DNA of 64,000 nt from Burkholderia sp. (GTDB lineage: Bacteria > Pseudomonadota > Gammaproteobacteria > Burkholderiales > Burkholderiaceae). The stretch is taken from the NCBI GenBank assembly GCA_031253835.1, contig JAIRVP010000065.1, forward strand, positions 1 through 64,000. Direction: 5' to 3'. The first letter of the stretch is position 1. Each line of letters starts with the position of its first letter. Made by a program: the position numbers and the translations under genes. Shown piece after piece: positions 8,026 to 16,583 of the stretch. A model generated the notes under the pieces. That model saw nothing but the letters and a program-made list of their open reading frames with translations, made no database searches and was not told the origin of the DNA.

Positions 8026-8883
8026 TTACAGCCAGTAGACGACGACGTACAGGCCGAGCCAGACGACGTCGACGAAGTGCCAGTACCACGCGGCGCCTTC
8101 GAATGCGAAGTGATGATCGGGCTTGAAGTGGCCGCGGATCATCCGCACCAGCACCACCGCGAGCATCGTGCCGCCGAGGAACACGTGGAAACCGTGGAAG
8201 CCCGTCAGCAGGAAGAACGTCGAACCGTACACGCCCGAGTTCAGCGTCAGGTTCAGTTCGTTGTACGCGTGGTAGTACTCGAAGCCCTGCAGGAACAGGA
8301 AGCAGATACCGAACGCGAGCGTCGCGGCCAGCCAGGCGATCGCCTTCTTGCGATGATCGTCGCGCAGCGCGTGGTGCGAAATCGTCAGCGTCACGCCCGA
8401 CGACAGCAGGAACGCGGTGTTCAGCGTCGGGATCGGCCACGGGCCCATCGTCTTGAAGTGACCGGCGAGCGCGGCAGGGCCTTCGTTCGGCCACACGGCG
8501 GAGAAGTCCGGCCAGATCAGCTTGTAGTCGAGGCTGCCGAGCTGGTGCAGCGCGATTTCACGCGCATAGAACAGCGCGCCGAAGAACGCGCCGAAGAACA
8601 TCACTTCCGAGAAGATGAACCAGCTCATGCTCCAGCGGTACGACTTGTCGACGTTCTTGCCGTAATGACCGCCTTCCGATTCGGCGATCGCGTCGCCGAA
8701 CCAGTGATACAGCGTGAAGAGCAACCACAGCAGGCCGAGCAGCGCCGTAAACGGCGCCCAGTCGTGACCGTTGATCCACAGCGCCGCCGATCCGAGCATG
8801 ACCAGCAGGCCGATGGCTGCACTGATCGGATGGTGCGACGGATGCGGCACGAAATAGTACGGGGTCTGGTTTTGACCGCTCAT
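8026..8883 (-). CDS. ctaE: Cytochrome c oxidase subunit III
   Basis: 285-residue CoxC/CtaE with seven predicted membrane helices. Recognisable elements include YYFVPHPSHHPISAAIGL at the start, RWSMSWFIFSEVMFFGAFFG, the conserved LLTGFHGFHVFLGG and the C-terminal GAAWYWHFVDVVWLGLYVVV. Subunit III stabilises the catalytic core in the inner membrane. The ATG at 8883 matches the family N-terminus. It is the last gene of the coxB-ctaD-small protein-ctaG-DUF2970-ctaE series and is closed by an intrinsic terminator 4 bp beyond the stop. Confidence 0.97.
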   Translation of the reverse strand: MSGQNQTPYYFVPHPSHHPISAAIGLLVMLGSAALWINGHDWAPFTALLGLLWLLFTLYHWFGDAIAESEGGHYGKNVDKSYRWSMSWFIFSEVMFFGAFFGALFYAREIALHQLGSLDYKLIWPDFSAVWPNEGPAALAGHFKTMGPWPIPTLNTAFLLSSGVTLTISHHALRDDHRKKAIAWLAATLAFGICFLFLQGFEYYHAYNELNLTLNSGVYGSTFFLLTGFHGFHVFLGGTMLAVVLVRMIRGHFKPDHHFAFEGAAWYWHFVDVVWLGLYVVVYWL

Positions 8884-9022
8884 GCTTGATTCTCCACTTC
8901 TGTCCAATTTGTGTACCGGAAACCGCTCCGGCTTTATTTCTTGCGCGGCACGACTGCACCCGCTCTTTCCTGCACGCCGCGCCGTGGCGCCGCGCACTGC
9001 ATTCTTTCGTGGCCGCCGGGCC

Positions 9023-9223
9023 TCAGCCCACGACGGCACGCACGATCAGGATCAGCACGCCGATGAACATGCCGGCCGCGAGCAACGCGACGATCAGCAC
9101 GTGCAGCGGATTCAGCTGCGTCGCGTCGGCCTCCAGGTCGCGCCGCTTGCGCACGCCGAAGAACGACCACAGCACGGCTTTCAGCGCCTGGCCGAACGAC
9201 CCGCCCCGCTTGACCTCCGTCAT
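9023..9223 (-). CDS. DUF2970 small membrane protein
   Basis: 66-residue protein with a cationic N-terminus containing LWSFFGVRKRRDLEADA followed by one membrane helix (about residues 41-63). This matches the DUF2970 family, which is found in the oxidase operon of beta-proteobacteria between ctaG and ctaE. It lies 16 bp after ctaG, so co-transcription is very likely. Function is not known; the context suggests oxidase assembly. Confidence 0.9.
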   Translation of the reverse strand: MTEVKRGGSFGQALKAVLWSFFGVRKRRDLEADATQLNPLHVLIVALLAAGMFIGVLILIVRAVVG

Positions 9224-9239
9224 CGCCCCGCCTCCGTCG

Positions 9240-9848
9240 TCATGCGTCCGGCTTGGCCGCGCCCTGCGCCGCGGTACTCCGCTGCGCCGGCGCCGGCGTG
9301 GCCGGCGTATTCAGCTCGAAGAACGTGTACGACAGCGTGATCGTCTTCACATCCTTCGGCAGTTTCGGATCGATCACGAACACCACCGGCATCTTGCGCG
9401 ACTCGTGCGCGGCCAGCGTCTGCTGCGTGAAGCAAAAGCACTCGATCTTCTTGAAAAACTCCGTCGCCTGCTTCGGCGCGTAGCTCGGAATCGCCTGCGC
9501 AACGACCGGCCGGCCCTGCCCGTTCGTCACGTCGTACACGATCGTCGTCAGTTCGCCCGGGTGCACGTCGAGGCTGTTGTGCTCCGGCTTGAAACCGAGC
9601 GGCCCGCGCGCGTTCGCATCGAACTCGACCGACACCGTACGGCTGGTATCGACCTGCGAGTTCTTCACCTCGCGCTCGCTGACGTCGCGCTGCACCAGGT
9701 TGTTGATGCCGGTGATCTGGCAGATCGCCCGATACATCGGGATCAGCGCGAAGCCGAAGCCGAACATCAGCCCGGCCACGACGAAGAGCTTCACCAGCAT
9801 CGAACGATTGAACGCGCGATCGACGGCGCCCTCTTCCGGCTTCGACAT
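9240..9848 (-). CDS. ctaG: Cytochrome c oxidase assembly protein Cox11/CtaG
   Basis: 202-residue Cox11-type copper chaperone that supplies CuB of subunit I. One N-terminal membrane helix (about residues 18-38, LVKLFVVAGLMFGFGFALIP) anchors a periplasmic immunoglobulin-like domain. The CFCF copper motif is present in KIECFCFTQQTL, and the upstream MYRAICQITGINN segment is typical of the family. The Ala/Pro-rich tail is not conserved in general. It sits directly after the small assembly protein and ctaD in transcription order. Confidence 0.97.
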   Translation of the reverse strand: MSKPEEGAVDRAFNRSMLVKLFVVAGLMFGFGFALIPMYRAICQITGINNLVQRDVSEREVKNSQVDTSRTVSVEFDANARGPLGFKPEHNSLDVHPGELTTIVYDVTNGQGRPVVAQAIPSYAPKQATEFFKKIECFCFTQQTLAAHESRKMPVVFVIDPKLPKDVKTITLSYTFFELNTPATPAPAQRSTAAQGAAKPDA

Positions 9849-9883
9849 ACGACTACTTCCTCGCTACTGCGTCAGTTACTGCA

Positions 9884-10024
9884 TCAGTGAGTGGACAGCC
9901 ACCACTGCTTGATCACGACACCCACAAAGAAAACGGCGGCGATGACGAGCAGGATGAGGCCGAGCCGCTTGTTGCCCGCGCGAATCTGCTCGGGCGTTCG
10001 TCTTTCTTGTGGATTCCGGTTCAT
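9884..10024 (-). CDS. Cytochrome oxidase small assembly protein (46 aa)
   Basis: A short frame between ctaD and ctaG. The ATG at 10024 opens MNRNPQERRTPEQIRAGNKR, followed by a single membrane helix rich in Leu, Ile and Val and a tail ending KQWWLSTH. The pattern of charged N-terminus, RxGNKRLGL, helix and short aromatic tail matches the small assembly proteins annotated between coxA and cox11 in beta-proteobacteria. Spacing to ctaG is 35 bp and to ctaD 69 bp, all in one direction. It was read directly from the sequence because it is shorter than usual gene-calling cutoffs. Confidence 0.85.
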   Translation of the reverse strand: MNRNPQERRTPEQIRAGNKRLGLILLVIAAVFFVGVVIKQWWLSTH

Positions 10025-10093
10025 CTGAGACTTCGGTTCGGCGCCCGCCGCGCCTGCCTGCACGGCAGGCAGCGGCGGAGCGCACTGTGAAAC

Positions 10094-11701
10094 TTACTCG
10101 ACGTGCGGCGGTTGCTCGAACGTGTGGAACGGAGCCGGGCTCGGCACCGTCCACTCGAGGCCCGTCGCGCCATCCCACGGCTTGTCCGACGCCTTTTCCA
10201 GCTCGCCGCCGCCACGGTAGGCCGGCAGCGCGACTGCGAACAGGAAGTACACCTGCGCGAGGCCGAAGCCGAATGCGCCGATCGTCGCGACCTGGTTGAA
10301 GTCCGTGAACTGCGCCGGGTAGTCCGCATAGCGGCGCGGCATGCCCGCGAGACCGACGAAGTGCATCGGGAAGAACGTCAGGTTGAAGAAGATCATCGAC
10401 GCCCAGAAGTGGATCTTGCCGCGCGTCTCGTTGTACATCCAGCCCGTCCACTTCGGCGCCCAGTAGTACCAGCCCGAGAACAGCGCGAACAGTGACCCGG
10501 CCACCAGCACGTAGTGGAAGTGCGCCACCACGAAGTAGGTCCCGTGATACTGGATGTCGAGCGGCGCCATCGCGAGCATCAGGCCCGTCAGGCCGCCGAA
10601 CGTGAACACGAACAGGAAGCCGATCGCGAACAGCATCGGGGTTTCGAACGTCATCGAGCCGCGCCACATCGTCGCGAGCCAGTTGAACACCTTCACGCCC
10701 GTCGGCACCGCGATCAGCATCGTCGCGTACATGAAGAACAGCTGGCCGGTGACCGGCATGCCCGTCGCGAACATGTGGTGCGCCCAGACCATGAACGACA
10801 GGATCGCGATCGATGCCGTTGCGTACACCATCGAGCTATAGCCGAACAGCGTCTTGCGTGCGAACGCCGGGATCACCTGCGACACGATCCCGAACGCCGG
10901 CAGAATCATGATGTACACCTCGGGGTGGCCGAAGAACCAGAAGATGTGCTGGTACATCACCGGGTCGCCGCCGCCTGCCGCGTTGAAGAACGACGTGCCG
11001 AAGTGGCGGTCGAACAGCACCATCGTGATCGCGCCCGCCAGAACCGGCATCACCGCGATCAGCAGGTACGCCGTGATCAGCCACGTCCATGCGAACATCG
11101 GCATCTTCATCAGCGTCATGCCCGGTGCGCGCATGTTCAGGATCGTCACGACGATGTTGATCCCGCCCATGATCGACGACGCGCCCATGATGTGGACCGC
11201 GAAGATCGCGAAGTCCATGCCCGGGCCCATCTGCGTCGACAGCGGTGCGTACAGCGTCCAGCCGGCAGCCGTCGCGCCGCCCGGCGCGAAGAACGAGCCG
11301 ACCAGCAGCACGGCCGCGACCGGCAGCAGCCAGAAGCTGAAGTTGTTCATCCGCGCGAACGCCATGTCGGATGCGCCGATCTGCAGCGGAATCATCCAGT
11401 TCGCGAAGCCGACGAACGCCGGCATGATCGCGCCGAACACCATGATCAGGCCATGCATCGTCGTGAGTTCGTTGAAGAACTCCGGACGCATGATCTGCAG
11501 GCCCGGCTCGAACAGCTCGGCACGGATGCCGAGCGCCATCACGCCGCCCGACAGGAACATGATGAACGAGAACAACAGGTACAGCGTACCGATGTCCTTG
11601 TGGTTGGTGGCGAACAGCCAGCGACGCCAGCCGTGCGGCATTTCGTGCGCGTGGTCGTCGTGCGCGTGGTCCGCGGCTACGTCGTGCCCGATGCTAGACA
11701 T
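10094..11701 (-). CDS. ctaD: Cytochrome c oxidase subunit I
   Basis: 535-residue catalytic subunit of an aa3-type heme-copper oxidase, reducing oxygen to water while pumping protons. It has twelve predicted helices. The CuB and cross-linked Tyr site is visible in WFFGHPEVYIMILPAFG, the HH pair of CuB in WAHHMFATG, and heme ligands in the THYFVVAHFHYVL-like segment (here GTYFVVAHFHYVL). The N-terminal extension has a His/Asp-rich stretch (DHAHDDHAHEMPHGWRRW). It lies 43 bp after coxB and before the small assembly protein and ctaG in one operon. Confidence 0.98.
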   Translation of the reverse strand: MSSIGHDVAADHAHDDHAHEMPHGWRRWLFATNHKDIGTLYLLFSFIMFLSGGVMALGIRAELFEPGLQIMRPEFFNELTTMHGLIMVFGAIMPAFVGFANWMIPLQIGASDMAFARMNNFSFWLLPVAAVLLVGSFFAPGGATAAGWTLYAPLSTQMGPGMDFAIFAVHIMGASSIMGGINIVVTILNMRAPGMTLMKMPMFAWTWLITAYLLIAVMPVLAGAITMVLFDRHFGTSFFNAAGGGDPVMYQHIFWFFGHPEVYIMILPAFGIVSQVIPAFARKTLFGYSSMVYATASIAILSFMVWAHHMFATGMPVTGQLFFMYATMLIAVPTGVKVFNWLATMWRGSMTFETPMLFAIGFLFVFTFGGLTGLMLAMAPLDIQYHGTYFVVAHFHYVLVAGSLFALFSGWYYWAPKWTGWMYNETRGKIHFWASMIFFNLTFFPMHFVGLAGMPRRYADYPAQFTDFNQVATIGAFGFGLAQVYFLFAVALPAYRGGGELEKASDKPWDGATGLEWTVPSPAPFHTFEQPPHVE

Positions 11702-11744
11702 GAGAATCTCCTAATGCGAATACGTCGACTAACTCAGCGACACG

Positions 11745-13325
11745 TCAAGCCGCCGGGCCGATCTCGACACGCCGGGCTTCCTTAGCGTCAGCCCCGCCCG
11801 TGATCGTTTCCGGCTTTTTCATGATGATGTGGTCTTCCGCCACGCCTGCTGCCTTCAGCGCATCGCGCACGGCCTGTGCACGATGCTTCGCCAGTTCGGC
11901 GTTCGCGTCGGCCGAGCCCGTCTTGTCGGTGAAGCCCGACAGCGCGAGCTTCGCGTCCGGATGTGCCTTCGCATAGTCGGCCGCGGCGGCGATCGCCGCT
12001 TTCGCGTCGGCCGGCAGCACGCTCTTGCCCGTTTCGAAGTAGATCGTCGACAGCGCGGCCGATGCCGCTGCGGCTGCCGGCTGCCCGGCGGCGCCCGACG
12101 CGGCTTGCGCCGGTGCCGAAGCCGCTTCTGCCGGCGCTGCTGCCGCTGCCGCGCCTGCCGCGTCTTCCGGCATCTTGCCGTTGCGCGCGTCAGCCACTTG
12201 CTTCGGCTGCAGCAGGTCGTTCTTGTGGTTGCCCCACGAGTTGCGTTCGTACGTGATGACGGAAGCGATGTCGAGGTCCGACAGCGACGCCCACGACGGC
12301 ATCGCACCCTTGCCGTGCAGCACGCGCTCGACGTGGCCGGCGATCGGGCCGTTCACGATCGGGCTGCCGTCCATGGCCGGGAACGCGCCGAGGCCCTTGC
12401 CGCTCACCTGGTGGCAGGCCGCGCAGTTCGCCTTGTAGACTTCCTCGCCGTGCGCGACGAGTTCAGCCATCGTATAGACCTTGTTCGGATCGACCGCCGC
12501 GCTGGCCAGCTTGGCCTTCTGCGCCGTGACCCACTTCGCGTAGTCGTCGTCCGACAGCACTTCGACGACGACCGGCATGTACGCATGCTCCTTGCCGCAC
12601 AGCTCGGTACAGAAACCGCGGAACGTACCGACCTTGTCGGCCTTGAACCACGTGTCGCGCACGAAGCCGGGGATCGCATCCTGCTTCACGCCGAACGCGG
12701 GCACGTACCACGAGTGGACGACGTCGTTCGCGGTCGTGATGATACGGATCTTCTTGTTGACCGGCACGACGAGCGGGTTGTCGACTTCCTGGAGATAGGT
12801 GTCGGTGATCGGCTTCTTGCCCATCACTTCGTCACGCGGGGTGGTCAGCGTCGACAGGAAGCCGATGCCCTCGCCCGGGCCCTTCACGTAGTCGTAGCCC
12901 CACTTCCACTGGTAGCCGGTGACCTTGATCGTGAGATCGGCGTTCGTCGTGTCCTTCATCGCGACGACGGCCTTCGTCGCCGGCAGTGCCATCAGCACGA
13001 CGATGACGAACGGCACGATCGTCCAGATGATCTCGACGGTCGTGCTTTCATGGAAATTGGCGGCCTTGTGGCCTTTGGATTTGCGGTGCGCGAAGATCGA
13101 ATAGAACATCACGCCGAACACGCCGACGAAGATCACCGTACACAGGATCAGCATCATCGTGTGGAGATCGTAGAGCTCCTCGGCGATCTTCGTGACAGGC
13201 GGCTGAAAGTTGATCTCGTTGACACGGGGGCCGCCCGGGCTATCACCGACCGCCAGGGCCGCACCGGCAAAGAGCAATCCGCTGCATGCCAGCACGCCCG
13301 TGAGGGCTCGCTTGATTGTTTTCAT
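11745..13325 (-). CDS. coxB: Cytochrome c oxidase subunit II fused to cytochrome c and OmpA-like domains
   Basis: 526-residue subunit II with three parts. Residues about 1-265 are the standard subunit II: signal peptide, two membrane helices and a CuA cupredoxin domain with His in DVVHSWYVPAFG and the ligand cluster FCTELCGKEHAYMP. Residues about 285-375 form a class I cytochrome c domain with CAACHQ (Cys301, Cys304, His305) and a likely Met ligand in GKGAMPSW. After an Ala/Pro-rich linker (about 385-425) the last 100 residues form an OmpA-type peptidoglycan-binding domain with GFTDKTGSADAN, LAKHRAQAVRDAL and EARRVEIGP. CuA plus cytochrome c (caa3-like) is common; the added OmpA module is unusual. 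The ATG at 13325 has AAGGA upstream. Confidence 0.96.
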   Translation of the reverse strand: MKTIKRALTGVLACSGLLFAGAALAVGDSPGGPRVNEINFQPPVTKIAEELYDLHTMMLILCTVIFVGVFGVMFYSIFAHRKSKGHKAANFHESTTVEIIWTIVPFVIVVLMALPATKAVVAMKDTTNADLTIKVTGYQWKWGYDYVKGPGEGIGFLSTLTTPRDEVMGKKPITDTYLQEVDNPLVVPVNKKIRIITTANDVVHSWYVPAFGVKQDAIPGFVRDTWFKADKVGTFRGFCTELCGKEHAYMPVVVEVLSDDDYAKWVTAQKAKLASAAVDPNKVYTMAELVAHGEEVYKANCAACHQVSGKGLGAFPAMDGSPIVNGPIAGHVERVLHGKGAMPSWASLSDLDIASVITYERNSWGNHKNDLLQPKQVADARNGKMPEDAAGAAAAAAPAEAASAPAQAASGAAGQPAAAAASAALSTIYFETGKSVLPADAKAAIAAAADYAKAHPDAKLALSGFTDKTGSADANAELAKHRAQAVRDALKAAGVAEDHIIMKKPETITGGADAKEARRVEIGPAA

Positions 13326-13406
13326 AGCATCCTTACCCAAAATTTCCATTCAAACCCTCCCCCGTCGCAAGCCGCCGGCCTGTTTCCGGCCGGTGCCCGC
13401 GCCTCG

Positions 13407-13892
13407 TCAGCCGCAGCGCCTGAGCGACACGCGCAGTTCGTCGGCGAACTGCGCACGCTTGTACTGCGCGAGATGCTGCCCGATTACGACGGTCTGCCCG
13501 CGCGATACCAGTCGAATCGGATCGCGTGGCGTCGCACCCGGCTCGACCCGCACCCAGCGCGGGTTGAATTCGATCTGCGTGAGCCGCTCCGCATCCATCC
13601 GCTCGATCACGAGCCGATGCGGAAACAGCCTGATGCGCTCGTAATCGACCGCATGGCGAGCATAGACCGCAAATGCGACACCCACTGCCAGCAACTCGAT
13701 TCCGGTAAAGGGCATGACGAGCCAGGCCCCTCTCCACATCAGCAACGTCGCGATCACCAGCGAGAAGCCCGCGAGCGACGCATAAAACAGCACGAACTGG
13801 CGTGGCGACACCGAACAGTTGCGTTTCATCAGCCAGTCTTCGAGGACCGGCTCGCCGTTCGTCGTCTCCGCCAAAACCCTCGCTGCTTCCAT
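13407..13892 (-). CDS. DUF2244 domain membrane protein
   Basis: 161-residue protein with two membrane helices (about residues 30-75) and a C-terminal cytosolic part containing ERIRLFPHRLVIE, FNPRWVRVEP and LVSRGQTVVIGQHL, which match DUF2244. It is first in the oxidase operon, 81 bp before coxB. The frame is open up to 14045, but a good promoter (TTGTGG-N17-TATAAT) overlaps that part, so the ATG at 13892 with AGGCGG just upstream is preferred. Function is unknown; in many proteobacteria this family sits beside oxidase genes. Confidence 0.85.
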   Translation of the reverse strand: MEAARVLAETTNGEPVLEDWLMKRNCSVSPRQFVLFYASLAGFSLVIATLLMWRGAWLVMPFTGIELLAVGVAFAVYARHAVDYERIRLFPHRLVIERMDAERLTQIEFNPRWVRVEPGATPRDPIRLVSRGQTVVIGQHLAQYKRAQFADELRVSLRRCG

Positions 13893-13980
13893 CGCCGCCT
13901 CACGCGAATGGCATGCGATGCATGCCTGCATCGGACTCGCCGCCCCGTATTGCGGGGACCCCGGGACGACAAGCTGACGC

Positions 13981-14009
13981 ATTATAGGCGGGTTCAATGG
14001 CATCCACAA
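13981..14009 (-). promoter_or_regulatory. Predicted sigma-70 promoter for the DUF2244-coxB-ctaD operon
   Basis: On the minus strand TTGTGG (14009-14004) is followed after exactly 17 bp by a perfect TATAAT (13986-13981). Transcription would begin near 13975, about 80 bp before the chosen DUF2244 start. This promoter also rules out the more upstream start codons. Confidence 0.6.
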
Positions 14010-14126
14010 GCAAGCGCCTATCGCCCCGCAACCCAAGCGCGACAAGCTTTCCGGCCATTTCAGGCGCCAATTCGACCCCGCTTTGCGCCGCTAATTTCAG
14101 ACATAACAAAACCCCTCTTTACCGCT

Positions 14127-15092
14127 TTACCGATTCTTCGGACGCCCCTTGCCGATATCCTCGATGCGCACGATCCCGTGCCCTTCGGCGGTCGTGCGCG
14201 GTACGGCCTTCCAGGCGTGGCCGTAGATCACCTCGAAGGTCAGCGGAATCGTGCCGTCCTCGCGCCGGCGCGCCTCCAGCGCGTCGCCGAGCGCCGCGCG
14301 AAAGCGCCGCGTCGCGTGCTGCGGCGCCGTGCGCTCGAACGGATAGGCGCCCCAGCGGCGCACGTCGGCCAGCAGGGAGTCGGGGGATTTGTAGGTGACG
14401 GTCAGCACTTCCTGATCCATCACGGGAATCTCGAAGCCGCTCTCGACGAGCATGTCGCCGAGATCGTGCATGTCGACGAAATCGATCACGCGCGCGGCCG
14501 GCGGGGCGATGCCGAGCGCCGCTTCGGCGTCCGCACAGGCCGCGCGCAGCTCGCGCAGCGTGTCGGGGCCGAGCGTGCTGAACATCAGCAGGCCGTTCAC
14601 GCGCAGCACGCGCTGCCATTCGGGCAGCACCGCGTCGGGGCGCGAATGCCAGTGGAGCGCGAGATTCGACCAGATCAGGTCGAACGCGCTGCCCGGAAAC
14701 GGCAGCGCGGCGAAGTCGGCCTGCGCGACGCGCGGGCCACGCTGGCCCAGCGCGCGGCCGAGCGACGCCGGCAGCCAGCGGCGCCAGTTGGTCTGCTCGA
14801 CCTCGCGCTGACCGGCCCGCGCGAGCATCGCGCCGGACAGGTCGACGCCGAACACGGGGGCTTCCGGAAAGCGCGCACGCAGCGCCGGCAGGTCGTCGCC
14901 CGGGCCGCAGCCGGCATCGAGCACGGCCGTGGGGCTCACCTTGATGTATTCGAGACGCTCGTTCATCCGCTGCGCGATCTCGCGCGGCAGGAACGCGACC
15001 GCGTCGAACGTGGCGGCACGGCGGTCGAAGATCCGCCGCAGGCGCCTGGCGTCATTGGCCGGACGGCCGGTGGAAGTCGAAGCTGGGGACAT
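14127..15092 (-). CDS. BioC-like SAM-dependent methyltransferase
   Basis: 321-residue class I methyltransferase. Motif I is clear (AVLDAGCGPGDDLPALRARF), followed by the acidic residue of motif II in FGVDLSGAML and motif IV as FDLIWSNLALHW. The last two motifs and overall length resemble BioC, which methylates malonyl-ACP to start pimelate synthesis for biotin. The SNLALHWH segment is typical for BioC-like proteins. No other bio gene lies nearby, so the role is less sure than the fold. The ATG at 15092 is used; a GTG three codons upstream is an alternative. It is divergent from the comF-like gene. Confidence 0.78.
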   Translation of the reverse strand: MSPASTSTGRPANDARRLRRIFDRRAATFDAVAFLPREIAQRMNERLEYIKVSPTAVLDAGCGPGDDLPALRARFPEAPVFGVDLSGAMLARAGQREVEQTNWRRWLPASLGRALGQRGPRVAQADFAALPFPGSAFDLIWSNLALHWHSRPDAVLPEWQRVLRVNGLLMFSTLGPDTLRELRAACADAEAALGIAPPAARVIDFVDMHDLGDMLVESGFEIPVMDQEVLTVTYKSPDSLLADVRRWGAYPFERTAPQHATRRFRAALGDALEARRREDGTIPLTFEVIYGHAWKAVPRTTAEGHGIVRIEDIGKGRPKNR

Positions 15093-15173
15093 GTCGGGCA
15101 CACTGGCGAAGAGCCCGAAGTATACTCGCTCGCCCCGGAAGCTTCATTGAGGCGGGGTGGCAGGAGTGTTGCG

Positions 15174-15971
15174 ATGATCCGCAGTTCCGCCGAGCGCACG
15201 ATGCGCGTCGTTTTGTCGCAGGTTCGCGCGCTGGCGGTGAAGGTCGCCGCGGTTGCGCTGCCGAATCGCTGCGCACTGTGCGGCAATTTGTCACACGCCG
15301 TGATATGCGATGCTTGCGACGCCGCGTACTGGAATGAAGCGCGGCTGCGCTGCGACGCCTGCGCGCTGCCGCTGGGCGTCGGGCAGCCACGTTCGCGCGG
15401 TGGCGGCCGGACCGGCGCCGGCCACCCGGCCGCGTACCGGTGCGACGCGTGCCGCACCGCCCCGCCGCCGTTCGATGCGACGCTCGCGCTCGCGGATTAC
15501 CGCGCGCCGCTCGACGGGCTCGCGCGCGACCTGAAGTTTCATGCGCGGCTCGCGCTCGGCGCCGAATTCGCTGCCCGGCTCGCACGGCTGGTCGACGATA
15601 CACGCGGCGCGGGCGCTTTCGACCTGGTCGCGCCGGTGCCGCTGTCGCACCGGCGGCTCGTCGCGCGCGGCTACAACCAGGCGTGGGCGATTGCACGTCC
15701 GCTCGCGCGCCGGCTCGAGGTCCGCGCGGACGCAGCGCTGCTCGCGCGCGTCGCCCACACGGCGCCGCAGTCGCGGCTCGACCGGCAGGCCCGGCGCGAC
15801 AACGTGATGGCGGCGTTCGCGGTGGCCGGCGACGTCGCCGGTCGCCACGTCGCGCTCGTCGACGACGTGATGACGTCCGGCGCGACGCTCGCGGCGGCCG
15901 CGCACGCGCTGAAGGCGGCGGGCGCGGCGCGCGTGACGAATCTGGTTGCGCTGCGCACCGCCAGGGATTAA
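15174..15971 (+). CDS. comF: ComF family phosphoribosyltransferase-like protein
   Basis: 265-residue ComF-type protein. The N-terminal zinc-finger-like region has four Cys pairs (CALCGNLSHAVICDAC, CDACALPLG, CDACRT). The C-terminal half carries the phosphoribosyltransferase fold with RGYNQA and the PRPP-loop-like VALVDDVMTSGATL. ComF proteins take part in DNA uptake in transformable bacteria (GntX in E. coli is the homologue). ATG at 15174 has AGGAG upstream. Promoters of this gene and the divergent methyltransferase must lie in the 80 bp between them, where an AGTATACT palindrome is seen. Confidence 0.92.
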   Translation: MIRSSAERTMRVVLSQVRALAVKVAAVALPNRCALCGNLSHAVICDACDAAYWNEARLRCDACALPLGVGQPRSRGGGRTGAGHPAAYRCDACRTAPPPFDATLALADYRAPLDGLARDLKFHARLALGAEFAARLARLVDDTRGAGAFDLVAPVPLSHRRLVARGYNQAWAIARPLARRLEVRADAALLARVAHTAPQSRLDRQARRDNVMAAFAVAGDVAGRHVALVDDVMTSGATLAAAAHALKAAGAARVTNLVALRTARD

Positions 15972-16076
15972 TTAGATAGAGAGGCCGGCCGCGCCAACGC
16001 GGCCGCTGCCGTCACGAACCGGCCGGCCGGGAACGCGTACGCTGCGCGGCCCCGGCCGGCCCAGCCAAACCGAAAC

Positions 16077-16547
16077 ATGTTCAACGTCGTCCTCGTCGCC
16101 CCCGAAATTCCGCCGAACACCGGCAACGTGATCCGCCTGTGCGCCAACACCGGTGCGCACCTGCACCTGATCGAACCGCTCGGCTTCCCGCTCGACGACG
16201 CGCGGATGCGCCGCGCCGGCCTCGACTATCACGAGTATGCGCAGATGCGCGTGCACCGCGACTGGGATGCGTTCGTCGCGTCCGAAGCGCCCGATCCCGC
16301 GCGGATGTTCGCGTTCACGACGCGCGGCTCGGGCCGCTTCCACGATCACGCATTCCTGCCGGGCGACTGGTTCGTGTTCGGCTCGGAGACGCGCGGCCTG
16401 CCCGCCGAATTGCTCGAACGCTTTCCGAACGAACAGCGCGTGCGCCTGCCGATGCGGCCGGACAACCGCAGCCTGAACCTGTCGAACACGGTCGCGGTGG
16501 TCGTATTCGAGGCGTGGCGCCAGGCCGGCTTCGAAGGCGGCGCGTGA
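16077..16547 (+). CDS. trmL: tRNA (cytidine(34)-2'-O)-methyltransferase
   Basis: 156-residue SPOUT-class RNA methyltransferase that modifies the wobble base of tRNA-Leu. Family signatures are the N-terminal VAPEIPPNTGNVIRLCANTG, the central LVFGSETRGLP-like segment (here FVFGSETRGLPAELLERF) and the C-terminal knot motif RSLNLSNTVAVVVFEAWRQ. Length matches TrmL/YibK. It stands 105 bp after comF in the same direction and converges with the macrodomain gene. Confidence 0.96.
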   Translation: MFNVVLVAPEIPPNTGNVIRLCANTGAHLHLIEPLGFPLDDARMRRAGLDYHEYAQMRVHRDWDAFVASEAPDPARMFAFTTRGSGRFHDHAFLPGDWFVFGSETRGLPAELLERFPNEQRVRLPMRPDNRSLNLSNTVAVVVFEAWRQAGFEGGA

Positions 16548-16583
16548 CGCGCACCGCGCGCGCCATCCCCGGCGCGCGATGCG

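Noticed and set aside
9876..10667. Minus-strand 263-codon frame overlapping ctaD and the ctaD-ctaG gap
   Set aside because: It is in another frame over ctaD and has an Arg/Ala-rich, motif-free sequence; the real gene in the gap is the 46-codon one at 9884-10024.
11829..15971. A 1380-codon plus-strand open frame spanning coxB, DUF2244, the BioC-like gene and comF
   Set aside because: It runs antisense to three clear genes and only its last 265 codons encode a real protein (ComF). Long open frames opposite genes are expected in DNA this rich in GC at third codon positions.
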